A stretch of DNA of 64,000 nucleotides, from NCBI RefSeq assembly GCF_000428725.1, contig NZ_AUAM01000008.1:62001-126000 (forward strand). The letters run 5' to 3'. This DNA is from Psychromonas aquimarina ATCC BAA-1526 (lineage in GTDB: Bacteria > Pseudomonadota > Gammaproteobacteria > Enterobacterales > Psychromonadaceae). Shown one piece after another: positions 54,988 to 62,164 of the stretch. Every line of letters starts with the position of its first letter. Positions within the stretch are counted from its first letter, which is position 1. A program made the position numbers and the translations under genes. The notes beneath the pieces were generated by a model. It saw only the letters and a list, made by a program, of their open reading frames with translations. It made no database searches and was not told the origin of the DNA.

Positions 54988-56439
54988 ATGAAGCACATTA
55001 AAGTCGAAGTTGCAGTTATTGGTGGCGGTACTGCAGGATTAGCCGCATACCGAGCTGCTAAAGAAAAAACAGATTCAGTCGTGCTTATTGAAGGCGCTGA
55101 ATTCGGTACAACTTGTGCCCGTGTCGGCTGTATGCCGAGTAAGTTATTAATTGCAGCCGCTGAAGCTGCTCATAGCGCTGCACATACAAGTCCGTTTGGT
55201 GTATTTGTTGACGGCCCTGTACGTATTGACGGTCAAAAAGTGATGCAGCGTATTCGCGATGAAAGAGACAGATTTGTCGGCTTTGTGGTGGAAGCTGTTG
55301 ATGGTATTCCTGAGCAGGGTAAATTAATTGGTAAAGCCAGCTTTGTTTCGGCAACGCTGCTGCAGATTGATGATCATACACTTTTAGATGCCGATAGAAT
55401 TGTTATTGCTACGGGATCCCGGCCAAGTTACCCGGCAGTTTGGAATGACTTAGGTGATAAGCTTATTATCAATGACGACTTGTTTAACTGGACTGATTTA
55501 CCAAAATCCATTGTTGTATTTGGTCCCGGGGTAATTGGTTTAGAGCTTGGACAGTCACTGCATCGTTTAGGTGTTGAAGTACTGATGTTTGGTATGGGTG
55601 GACAAGTCGGTCCCTTTACTGATCCGAAGATAACGGCATATGCGCAGAAAACATTTTCAGACGAATTTTATTTAGATGCTGATGCTAATGTTAAAAACAT
55701 GGTGCGTAAAGGAGATAATGTTGAAATTACCTATGTTGATAAAGATGGTATTGAGCAGATTGCTGAAGTTGAGTATGTATTAGCTGCTACGGGACGTCGT
55801 CCTAATGTGGATAATTTAGGCTTAGAAAATATCAGCATTGAAAATGATGCTCGCGGTGTTCCTGTTGCCGACCCGTTTACTATGCAGACCTCAATCCCTT
55901 CAATATTTATTGCCGGTGATGCCAGTAACCAGATCCCTTTACTGCATGAAGCTGCCGATCAAGGAAAAATAGCCGGCAGTAATGCCGGAGTTTATCCTAA
56001 TATTCGTGCTGGCCTGCGTCGTTCATCAATTGCAGCGGTATTTACTGAGCCGCAGCTGGCAATGGTAGGGTTGACTTTTAAACAGGTCAGTGAAAAATAT
56101 AGCGGCTGTAACTGTTTTGAAACCGGTAGTGTATCCTTTGAAGATCAGGGGCGCAGTCGTGTGATGTTAAAAAACAAAGGTTTATTAAATCTTTATGGAG
56201 AGCATGGTACCGGGCGTTTTTTAGGTGCTGAAATGATTGGTCCACAGGCTGAGCACCTGGCGCACCTGTTAGCATGGGCGCATCAGAATCGAATGACGAT
56301 TTCACAGATGCTGGATATGCCTTTTTATCACCCGGTAATAGAAGAAGGTCTACGTACTGCATTACGAGATCTGAATGCGAAACTGAAATTAGGCTCTGCG
56401 ATGATCAATCAGTGTATGGAATGCGGCCCGGGCTGTTAA
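54988..56439 (+). CDS. Dihydrolipoamide dehydrogenase-like flavoprotein with Cys-rich tail
   Basis: Pyridine-nucleotide disulfide oxidoreductase. The FAD motif GGGTAG is at 12-17 and the redox-active disulfide CARVGC at 43-48 (C43, C48; classic Lpd has CLNxGC). An NAD-binding GPGVIGLELGQSL region (about 179) and the C-terminal dimer-interface base HPVIEE (H448, E453) follow. It is 483 aa. The extra C-terminal tail ends CMECGPGC (C476, C479, C483), absent from standard Lpd. No pyruvate/oxoglutarate dehydrogenase genes are adjacent, so its partner is uncertain. It may be a stand-alone disulfide or thiol reductase. Confidence 0.85.
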   Translation: MKHIKVEVAVIGGGTAGLAAYRAAKEKTDSVVLIEGAEFGTTCARVGCMPSKLLIAAAEAAHSAAHTSPFGVFVDGPVRIDGQKVMQRIRDERDRFVGFVVEAVDGIPEQGKLIGKASFVSATLLQIDDHTLLDADRIVIATGSRPSYPAVWNDLGDKLIINDDLFNWTDLPKSIVVFGPGVIGLELGQSLHRLGVEVLMFGMGGQVGPFTDPKITAYAQKTFSDEFYLDADANVKNMVRKGDNVEITYVDKDGIEQIAEVEYVLAATGRRPNVDNLGLENISIENDARGVPVADPFTMQTSIPSIFIAGDASNQIPLLHEAADQGKIAGSNAGVYPNIRAGLRRSSIAAVFTEPQLAMVGLTFKQVSEKYSGCNCFETGSVSFEDQGRSRVMLKNKGLLNLYGEHGTGRFLGAEMIGPQAEHLAHLLAWAHQNRMTISQMLDMPFYHPVIEEGLRTALRDLNAKLKLGSAMINQCMECGPGC

Positions 56440-56473
56440 TAATGCTCGTATATCACTTCTTATTTGCTGATAA

Positions 56474-57337
56474 TTAAAGGTAGCTCAAAAACAGCGCGAT
56501 AAAGATAACCAGTCCAACATAATTATTATCTAAAAAGGCTTTAAAACAAGCCTTTTTATCGCGTGTTTTTATCTCTATCTGCTGCTTAATAAATAAAGCC
56601 GACACTATTAATAAACCCACATAATAGATCCAGTTTAAAGCCTCTATCCAGCCGACTAAAACTAATAAAATCAGGCTGAACAGCTGCAGCAGCCCGACAA
56701 TTAGTTTGTCATTATCGGCAAATAAAATAGCCGTAGATTTTACGCCGATCTTTAAATCATCATCACGGTCAACCATCGCATATAAAGTATCGTAAGCTAT
56801 GGTCCAGAGAATGTTAACCGCAAATAAAATCCATACTACAGTTGGAAGAGCATCTGCCTGCGCTGCATACGCCATTGGTATTGCCCAGCTGAAGGCCAAG
56901 CCTAAAACCAGCTGGGGAAGGTGTGTAAAACGTTTCATAAAAGGGTAAGTGAATGCTAACAAAACCCCGACAACTGACAGTTGAATGGTTAAGCTATTCT
57001 GTGTTAACACTAAAAAGAAAGAAATAAGAGCAAGGAATAAAAATAGAAGTACGGCTTCTGCGCTGGTGGCGCGCCCGGACGGCAGAGGGCGATTTTTGGT
57101 GCGTTCAACAAAGCCGTCAATTTTACGATCTGCAAAATCGTTAATTACGCAGCCGGCACTGCGCATTAAAAATACGCCAAGTGAGAAAACAATCAGTACA
57201 CTGAAATCAGGAAAGCCCTGTGCTGCAATCCACAGCGCCCAAAGCGTAGGCCAGAGCAATAAAAGGGTACCGATCGGTTTATCAACACGCATCAGCTGCG
57301 TATATGCCTGAAGTTTTTGTTTGGAAAAAGAACTCAT
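56474..57337 (-). CDS. ubiA: 4-hydroxybenzoate octaprenyltransferase
   Basis: Membrane prenyltransferase attaching the polyprenyl tail to 4-hydroxybenzoate in ubiquinone synthesis. Start 57337 ([12 protein letters not shown]) overlaps the ubiC stop as ATGA, giving 288 aa (E. coli 290); the longer frame to 57424 lies inside ubiC. The Asp-rich Mg-prenyl-PP motifs are NDFADRKID (66-74) and [12 protein letters not shown] (181-192). About eight membrane helices are predicted. It is translationally coupled to ubiC. Confidence 0.95.
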   Translation of the reverse strand: MSSFSKQKLQAYTQLMRVDKPIGTLLLLWPTLWALWIAAQGFPDFSVLIVFSLGVFLMRSAGCVINDFADRKIDGFVERTKNRPLPSGRATSAEAVLLFLFLALISFFLVLTQNSLTIQLSVVGVLLAFTYPFMKRFTHLPQLVLGLAFSWAIPMAYAAQADALPTVVWILFAVNILWTIAYDTLYAMVDRDDDLKIGVKSTAILFADNDKLIVGLLQLFSLILLVLVGWIEALNWIYYVGLLIVSALFIKQQIEIKTRDKKACFKAFLDNNYVGLVIFIALFLSYL

Positions 57338-57894
57338 GTCAAATATATTCCAGAAGCGGGTAAAAACACCTCGCTCACTAATAACGGTTTGTTTTTTATA
57401 TGAAATAGAGAGCGCCTTGCCCATAAGGAGTGTCGGCAGCTTTGCTGGAGAGACTCAGACAACTGATGTAGAAAAGAATTTTTGAGAAACTCTGCAGTTT
57501 CAATCTTGCCGCGTACCATGGTCGGGTCTTGAAAAAGAAACTTGCCGAGTGACTGTTCGCCGATTTGGGCTAATTTTTCCTGCTCTTCACTTAATGTTGA
57601 AAAGGGAATCTCAGTCTGCGCAAATACTACTGGGGTATCATCACAATATAAGTAAACTTCACGTACTAATACCTGTGATTCGCTGCTAAAATAATCTGAA
57701 AGAGGGCTGTTTATTGAATTTGTGGTTATCTGCTGTTTTATCTGCACACTGAATGTTTTGCATAAACCTTCCAGTTTTTGTGTTAATGAGCTGTGATCAT
57801 AAAGCCAGGCAAGCACATTATCGGGGCAGTGCAGAGGCCTTTGTTGTGTCGACCAGTATGCTGTCGGCCCGATAGGAAGTAAGTGATTGTGCAT
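57334..57894 (-). CDS. ubiC: Chorismate pyruvate-lyase
   Basis: Converts chorismate to 4-hydroxybenzoate and pyruvate, the first committed step of ubiquinone synthesis, feeding UbiA. It is 186 aa (E. coli 165), with a slightly longer N-terminal region. Family landmarks are [17 protein letters not shown] (with the key Arg/Glu environment), [12 protein letters not shown] and WARRSLFHI near the C-terminus. It is in a two-gene operon with ubiA. Confidence 0.93.
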   Translation of the reverse strand: MHNHLLPIGPTAYWSTQQRPLHCPDNVLAWLYDHSSLTQKLEGLCKTFSVQIKQQITTNSINSPLSDYFSSESQVLVREVYLYCDDTPVVFAQTEIPFSTLSEEQEKLAQIGEQSLGKFLFQDPTMVRGKIETAEFLKNSFLHQLSESLQQSCRHSLWARRSLFHIKNKPLLVSEVFLPASGIYLT

Positions 57895-58007
57895 ATAAGC
57901 CTTTGACTGTTGTGCCTTTGTTTAACTCTCAAAAGAGGTAAAACGGGAAATAGTTTGCTATTGTATCATTCAAATATATAAGGTTCATCTTTGTTAAGGA
58001 AATCACC

Positions 58008-58421
58008 ATGTTTAAAAGAGCGCTAGTCTGCGTGCTTTGTTTTTCACTGTTCTCTTCTATTGCATTTGCTGAAGAGGAGGCCGTTGAAGAAGTGAAAAAT
58101 GATTATCAGTATTTTTTAATTGAGCCGGATATTATCACCAACTATATAAAACCAGGTAAACGCGTGGGTTTTGTGCGTATTACCATAGAATTAATGGTCA
58201 ATTCAAAGAGTAGTTACGCTTTAATAGAGAATCATGAGCCGCTTATTCGCGATAAAATAATTACCATTTTTGGTGAGCAGAACGAAGTAAAGGTTAAATC
58301 AATTGCAGAGCGGGAGAATATTCGTGCCCGCTGTTTAGATGAAGTTAATGCGCTGCTGCTTACTGAAACCGGTAAAAAACCAGTTGAAGATCTGCTGTTT
58401 ACTAAATATTTGTATCAGTAA
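58008..58421 (+). CDS. FliL-like exported protein
   Basis: 137 aa with a cleavable signal peptide (about 1-21, ending AFA) followed by an acidic stretch and a FliL-like domain (YFLIEPDIITNY, RVGFVRITIELMV, HEPLIRDKIITIFGE, C-terminal VEDLLFTKYLYQ). Unlike true FliL it has no transmembrane anchor and no flagellar genes are nearby. FliL-like proteins beside ubiC are seen in related marine gammaproteobacteria. The role is unknown. It is divergent from ubiC. Confidence 0.82.
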   Translation: MFKRALVCVLCFSLFSSIAFAEEEAVEEVKNDYQYFLIEPDIITNYIKPGKRVGFVRITIELMVNSKSSYALIENHEPLIRDKIITIFGEQNEVKVKSIAERENIRARCLDEVNALLLTETGKKPVEDLLFTKYLYQ

Positions 58422-58547
58422 GCGCCTGATTAGCAGGCATTTGTAAATGAGACTGCGCTCTTCGGTATGTTATCTGTCTGGAGAGTGCTAACTTTCCCCT
58501 ATTAAAAAGGATTGTTCTGTAATTCTCTTCCGCCTGTAGAAGCTTAC

Positions 58548-58571
58548 CTACCCGTCCGGGTAGTTTTTATT
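58548..58571 (+). terminator. Terminator after the FliL-like gene
   Basis: CTACCC-GTCC-GGGTAG followed by TTTTTATTT, about 125 nt after the stop codon at 58421. Confidence 0.75.
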
Positions 58572-58653
58572 TATTCTGCTTAAACTTCATTGATAAAGTC
58601 AAAATATAGTCTAATTTAAATGGTGCGTTTGGTCATTTAAGGAGGAATACCCG

Positions 58654-58968
58654 ATGCTTAAAAAATTAACCTGCCGTTTATTACTTGCCGTATCATTGTT
58701 TTTATTATCCGCCGGTCAGCTGGTTTTTGCCGCTGATAAGAGCGCTGAACAGCTTGTTTCAACTGCTGAGTTGTCGGAAAAAATAAATATTAACAGTGCG
58801 AATGCTGAGCAGCTTTCTGTAATCAACGGTATTGGAAATAAAAAAGCTCAGGCTATTGTGGATTATCGCGAAAATAACGGCGATTTTTTGAATATAGATG
58901 AGTTAATTAACGTCAAAGGCATAGGTCAAAGTACCCTGAAAAAAATTACACCTTTTGTAACCCTATAG
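58654..58968 (+). CDS. ComEA-like helix-hairpin-helix DNA-binding protein
   Basis: 104 aa: signal peptide (about 1-26, VFA), then a double HhH domain (about 44-104) with ININSANAEQLSVINGIGNKKAQAIV and FLNIDELINVKGIGQSTLKKI. In naturally competent bacteria such periplasmic proteins bind incoming DNA. AAGGAGG sits about 7 nt upstream of the ATG, a strong ribosome-binding site. No other competence genes are in the window. Confidence 0.9.
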   Translation: MLKKLTCRLLLAVSLFLLSAGQLVFAADKSAEQLVSTAELSEKININSANAEQLSVINGIGNKKAQAIVDYRENNGDFLNIDELINVKGIGQSTLKKITPFVTL

Positions 58969-58975
58969 ATTACGG

Positions 58976-59013
58976 CAATGTAACCGTAGAGAGTATACGG
59001 TTACATTGTTTAT
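58976..59013 (+). terminator. Terminator between the ComEA-like gene and glpG
   Basis: A perfect 13-bp stem CAATGTAACCGTA / TACGGTTACATTG with a 7-nt loop, then TTTATT. It starts 8 nt past the ComEA-like stop. Confidence 0.85.
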
Positions 59014-59059
59014 TCCCGGCGGTTATTTTAAATAGACTCAGCGTTTTAATTATTAACCT

Positions 59060-59896
59060 TCACATTTTTATCTTCGAACAAATGCCTGCTAAAACTAGGC
59101 CGGCTAATAAACCAACCAGATGGGCATAATTGGCGACATTTACCGGTAATAGGTCAACAAACCCAAAAGCAAGCCAGGCCATTAAAAAGATAAAATAGGA
59201 GTTTGGTAAATTTACTTTGCTGCCTTTGTTAAGTTTGCCGTATAACCAGCAGTAACCAACCAGGCCATAGACAACACCGCTTAAACCGCCAAAGTAAGGA
59301 CTAACTAGATAGTACTGCGCAAGGTTTGCCAACACTGCCGAGAAGAAGAAAAGTATCAATAAGCGCTGCCTACCATGCTGCTTTTCAACAATGCCCCCTA
59401 ACTGCCACCACCAGAGTAAGTTGAAGACAATATGCAGAAGACTGAAGTGTAAAAAAGCAGGGGTAATAAAACGCCAGCTTTGCGTGTAGTCAAAAGGCTG
59501 CTGAGTAAAAAAAGAAAAAACGGACGGAATGGGGTTAAAGAAACCTAAACTTGTCAGGATAAATATAGCAGCACAAAAGGCAAATACTGAATGGGTTATA
59601 AGACCTGCATGGCTGATGAAATTACTTATTATATTGGAGTTTACATAAGCTAAGTGATTACTGTCATTTTTTGTTGTACCCGTATGCCAGCTTACCGAAA
59701 TATATTTAGGATCGTTGGGGTTCTGTAAAAACAGCTCCAGCTCTGCCTGCGCCTTGGGCAGCTGCGGATTTTGTTCAATTAATAACTGATAATAAAAGTC
59801 ATCATGCTGAATCTGATTTTTAATATTAAGTGCCGTTAAATAATCAGAAAAAGCCCGGGCTGCGCGTAAATTTTGAAACTGATGCAGTGTAAACAT
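59060..59896 (-). CDS. glpG: Rhomboid intramembrane serine protease
   Basis: Intramembrane protease. An N-terminal cytosolic domain (about 1-75) is followed by six helices (about 100-275). The catalytic dyad is Ser206 in GLSG (204-207) and His259 in NYAHLVG. The HFSLLHIVFNLLWWWQLGG segment (150-168) closely matches E. coli GlpG. The protein is 278 aa (E. coli 276). It lies 2 nt downstream of rfaH on the same strand. Confidence 0.95.
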   Translation of the reverse strand: MFTLHQFQNLRAARAFSDYLTALNIKNQIQHDDFYYQLLIEQNPQLPKAQAELELFLQNPNDPKYISVSWHTGTTKNDSNHLAYVNSNIISNFISHAGLITHSVFAFCAAIFILTSLGFFNPIPSVFSFFTQQPFDYTQSWRFITPAFLHFSLLHIVFNLLWWWQLGGIVEKQHGRQRLLILFFFSAVLANLAQYYLVSPYFGGLSGVVYGLVGYCWLYGKLNKGSKVNLPNSYFIFLMAWLAFGFVDLLPVNVANYAHLVGLLAGLVLAGICSKIKM

Positions 59897-59898
59897 AA

Positions 59899-60408
59899 TT
59901 AACTTTCCGCTTTTTTAATCTCTTTATTACAGAAAGAGATTTTGTTCTCTTGATTAAGTATATTGAGCAATAACATCGAGCGCTCTAAACCATCCTGTGC
60001 TTCAAAAATAGCAGTTAATCCTTTAAATGAACCGCTTTTAATCTCCACTTTATCACCGCTTTTAAATAAGAGCTGAGTATCAGCTTCAAAGTCGTTGATT
60101 GAATGGCAGGCATTTTCAAGCTGTTTTATTATCTTTTCTGAGACTCGCGCAATTTCTCGTCCAAATTTGACAAAATCATTAATACCACGAGTAGAACGAA
60201 TTTTACTGAAGCTGGCATCAGCCTGATCTACAAATATAAATAGATAACTAGGAAAAAGTGCCTCTTCAACAGTGTCTTTCTTGCCTCGAATTATTTTTTC
60301 TTTACGGATTTTAGGAAAAAAAGAATGAATTCCCTGATTCTGTAAATTCTGCTGTGCACGACACTCTTCCCGGCTTTTACAATACACAACAAACCACTGT
60401 TTACTCAT
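59899..60408 (-). CDS. rfaH: Transcription antitermination factor RfaH
   Basis: NusG paralogue that loads on RNA polymerase at ops sites and promotes expression of long capsule, LPS and toxin operons. The N-terminal NGN domain begins KQWFVVYCKSREECRAQQNL, with EEALFPSYLFIFVD and RSTRGINDFVKFG following. The C-terminal KOW domain contains FKSGDKVEIKSGSFKGLTAIFE. It is 169 aa (E. coli 162). The gene is divergent from the wzi operon whose leader carries a canonical ops site. It is co-directional with glpG (2-nt gap). Confidence 0.95.
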   Translation of the reverse strand: MSKQWFVVYCKSREECRAQQNLQNQGIHSFFPKIRKEKIIRGKKDTVEEALFPSYLFIFVDQADASFSKIRSTRGINDFVKFGREIARVSEKIIKQLENACHSINDFEADTQLLFKSGDKVEIKSGSFKGLTAIFEAQDGLERSMLLLNILNQENKISFCNKEIKKAES

Positions 60409-60862
60409 TAATACCTCTTCTTAATGCCTTTGCTCACAGTTAAGGATACAGAAAGTAGAGTCTTGAATCTAGAATCAAAACAAATTGTTATTTGTGAGAA
60501 GGGAATATGTTTTTATTGTGATAAATATAAGTTACCAAGCATTACTCACAGCCTATAGGTCTTCCAATATTTATCTATTTAAAAATTATACGGCTATGAA
60601 ACTGTGATGTTTGCATCATATAAATGGAGGTCACAGATAAGTGATTTTACTGGAAATTACATATAAAAAAGCTATACTGCGCGCTCAAAATTTACTATTT
60701 CAGGATCTGAGTTATTCAACTTAGTGGCGGTAGCGTGCCTGAAAAGAACTTTTTCAATTATATTTTTCTCCTCCAGAATAATTATTTCGGGATATCTGAG
60801 CGATGGAGGCGAATGAACTTGCTCATTTTTAAGTATATTACCTGTTAACTTATGGTCTTAAA
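60409..60862. other. Divergent leader region between rfaH and wzi
   Basis: 454 bp. It includes a possible -10 TATACT (60673-60678) without a convincing -35, and the ops element at 60726-60738, about 40 nt past the likely start site. The remaining ~125 bp to wzi is a long untranslated leader. No ORF is supported. Confidence 0.55.
60726..60738 (+). promoter_or_regulatory. ops element (RfaH recruitment site)
   Basis: GGCGGTAGCGTGC, identical to the canonical E. coli ops core, lies on the plus strand in the leader of the wzi operon, 125 bp before the start codon. The adjacent divergent rfaH gene supports a functional RfaH/ops pair. Confidence 0.92.
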
Positions 60863-62089
60863 GTGAAGAATATATATATATATCGGTTACAAAGGTTATT
60901 AACTGCCGCTTTTTTTCTATTGGTTACTCCAGTGTGGGCCAGCCCGTGGATGGAAACTGATGATGTTTATCTTCGCAGTGATTTACAACTATTAGTTGAT
61001 GCAGGCATTGTCACTGTGCCTGTTAATACTTTTCCTTTACCGTGGCGGGAAATATCTGAACAGATAAAAGTGATATCCCCTTTAGAGCTGACAGAAACTA
61101 CCCGTCAAGCTTATTACCATATCAGCTATAAAATTAATGCTTCTAAAAAGGGGTACGGTAAACGTTTCTTAAAGTTAAAAGCCTCACAGAAGGATATGCC
61201 CAGCAGTTTCGGCCAGGATAACGATGTTGAATGGGGCGCTTTTTCCAATGTTGAGATTGACAGATCTAGTTTCTCAATGCGGGTCAGTGCTAATTATGCG
61301 CAGTATCATGATAAAGAAGAGCCTAGGTTTAATTTAGATAACAGCTATTTTGCAGTTACTACGGGGAAAACTAATTTTTTTATTAATACTCAGGCACAAT
61401 GGTGGAGCCCAAGCTGGCTGCAGTCGCTGAGTGCAGAGCAGCGTGTTCATCCTGCCTATGAGTTAGGTTTAGAAAGAACCTTTATCGACTTGCCTTTATT
61501 TGGTGATGTTTATTTTAAAAGCGGTATAAATCAGTTAAGAACGACAGATGACTGGAAATACTCATGGCGATCGCGTTTATCGTTACGGCCGGTTAATGCA
61601 CTTGAACTGTCAGTTAGCTACTTTGACTTTAAAGAAGCGCAGAATAGTAATTATCAAGATAACTATCAGCAGTTGAGCATGGACAGCCGCTTAAGTCTGC
61701 AGTCCATAATTGATCTTCCTCTGGCTGTTTATATGCAGCAGATTATCGATGATTCAAAGCCGGATTTTTCCGACTCTTTAATCGGAAGTGATTATAGTGT
61801 GTTCGCTTCAGGTATGCAGATGCGCTTTGTGTTTGAGTATCGTAATAGTGAAGATCGTTATTACAATAAGAAGCGTTATTCCCTAGGAAGTTATGTGCAG
61901 ATGGCCAATGACCATCAATGGCAGTTATTTCTACATCATGACAGCAATGATAACCCTGGAAATCAGTTAGTTGGCTCTTACCGTTTTCTGTTATATAAAG
62001 GTATGCTATCTTTGTCAGTTTTATTTTCTGATGCGCAGGATAATTCAGATAAAGTAAATGCCGGCTTATCATGGGAACTGCGTTTTTAA
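60863..62089 (+). CDS. wzi: Capsule assembly protein, Wzi family
   Basis: Outer-membrane beta-barrel lectin that anchors capsule at the cell surface. It is 408 aa starting with GTG; no in-frame ATG with a site was found upstream. The signal peptide covers about 1-26 (VTPVWA). The early family motif SPWMETDDVYLRSDLQLLVDAG is present, followed by barrel strands and a final aromatic strand (NAGLSWELRF). It is the first gene of the RfaH-type operon. Confidence 0.9.
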   Translation: MKNIYIYRLQRLLTAAFFLLVTPVWASPWMETDDVYLRSDLQLLVDAGIVTVPVNTFPLPWREISEQIKVISPLELTETTRQAYYHISYKINASKKGYGKRFLKLKASQKDMPSSFGQDNDVEWGAFSNVEIDRSSFSMRVSANYAQYHDKEEPRFNLDNSYFAVTTGKTNFFINTQAQWWSPSWLQSLSAEQRVHPAYELGLERTFIDLPLFGDVYFKSGINQLRTTDDWKYSWRSRLSLRPVNALELSVSYFDFKEAQNSNYQDNYQQLSMDSRLSLQSIIDLPLAVYMQQIIDDSKPDFSDSLIGSDYSVFASGMQMRFVFEYRNSEDRYYNKKRYSLGSYVQMANDHQWQLFLHHDSNDNPGNQLVGSYRFLLYKGMLSLSVLFSDAQDNSDKVNAGLSWELRF

Positions 62090-62164
62090 GCTGTTTTGAA
62101 ATAAGAGTTTATTGTGGAGCCTGAAACGGCTTTAAATTTTAATAATATAGGTAACTAGTGAGAC

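Noticed and set aside
57338-57424. N-terminal extension of UbiA
   Set aside because: Lies wholly within ubiC; the ATGA overlap and family length support the start at 57337.
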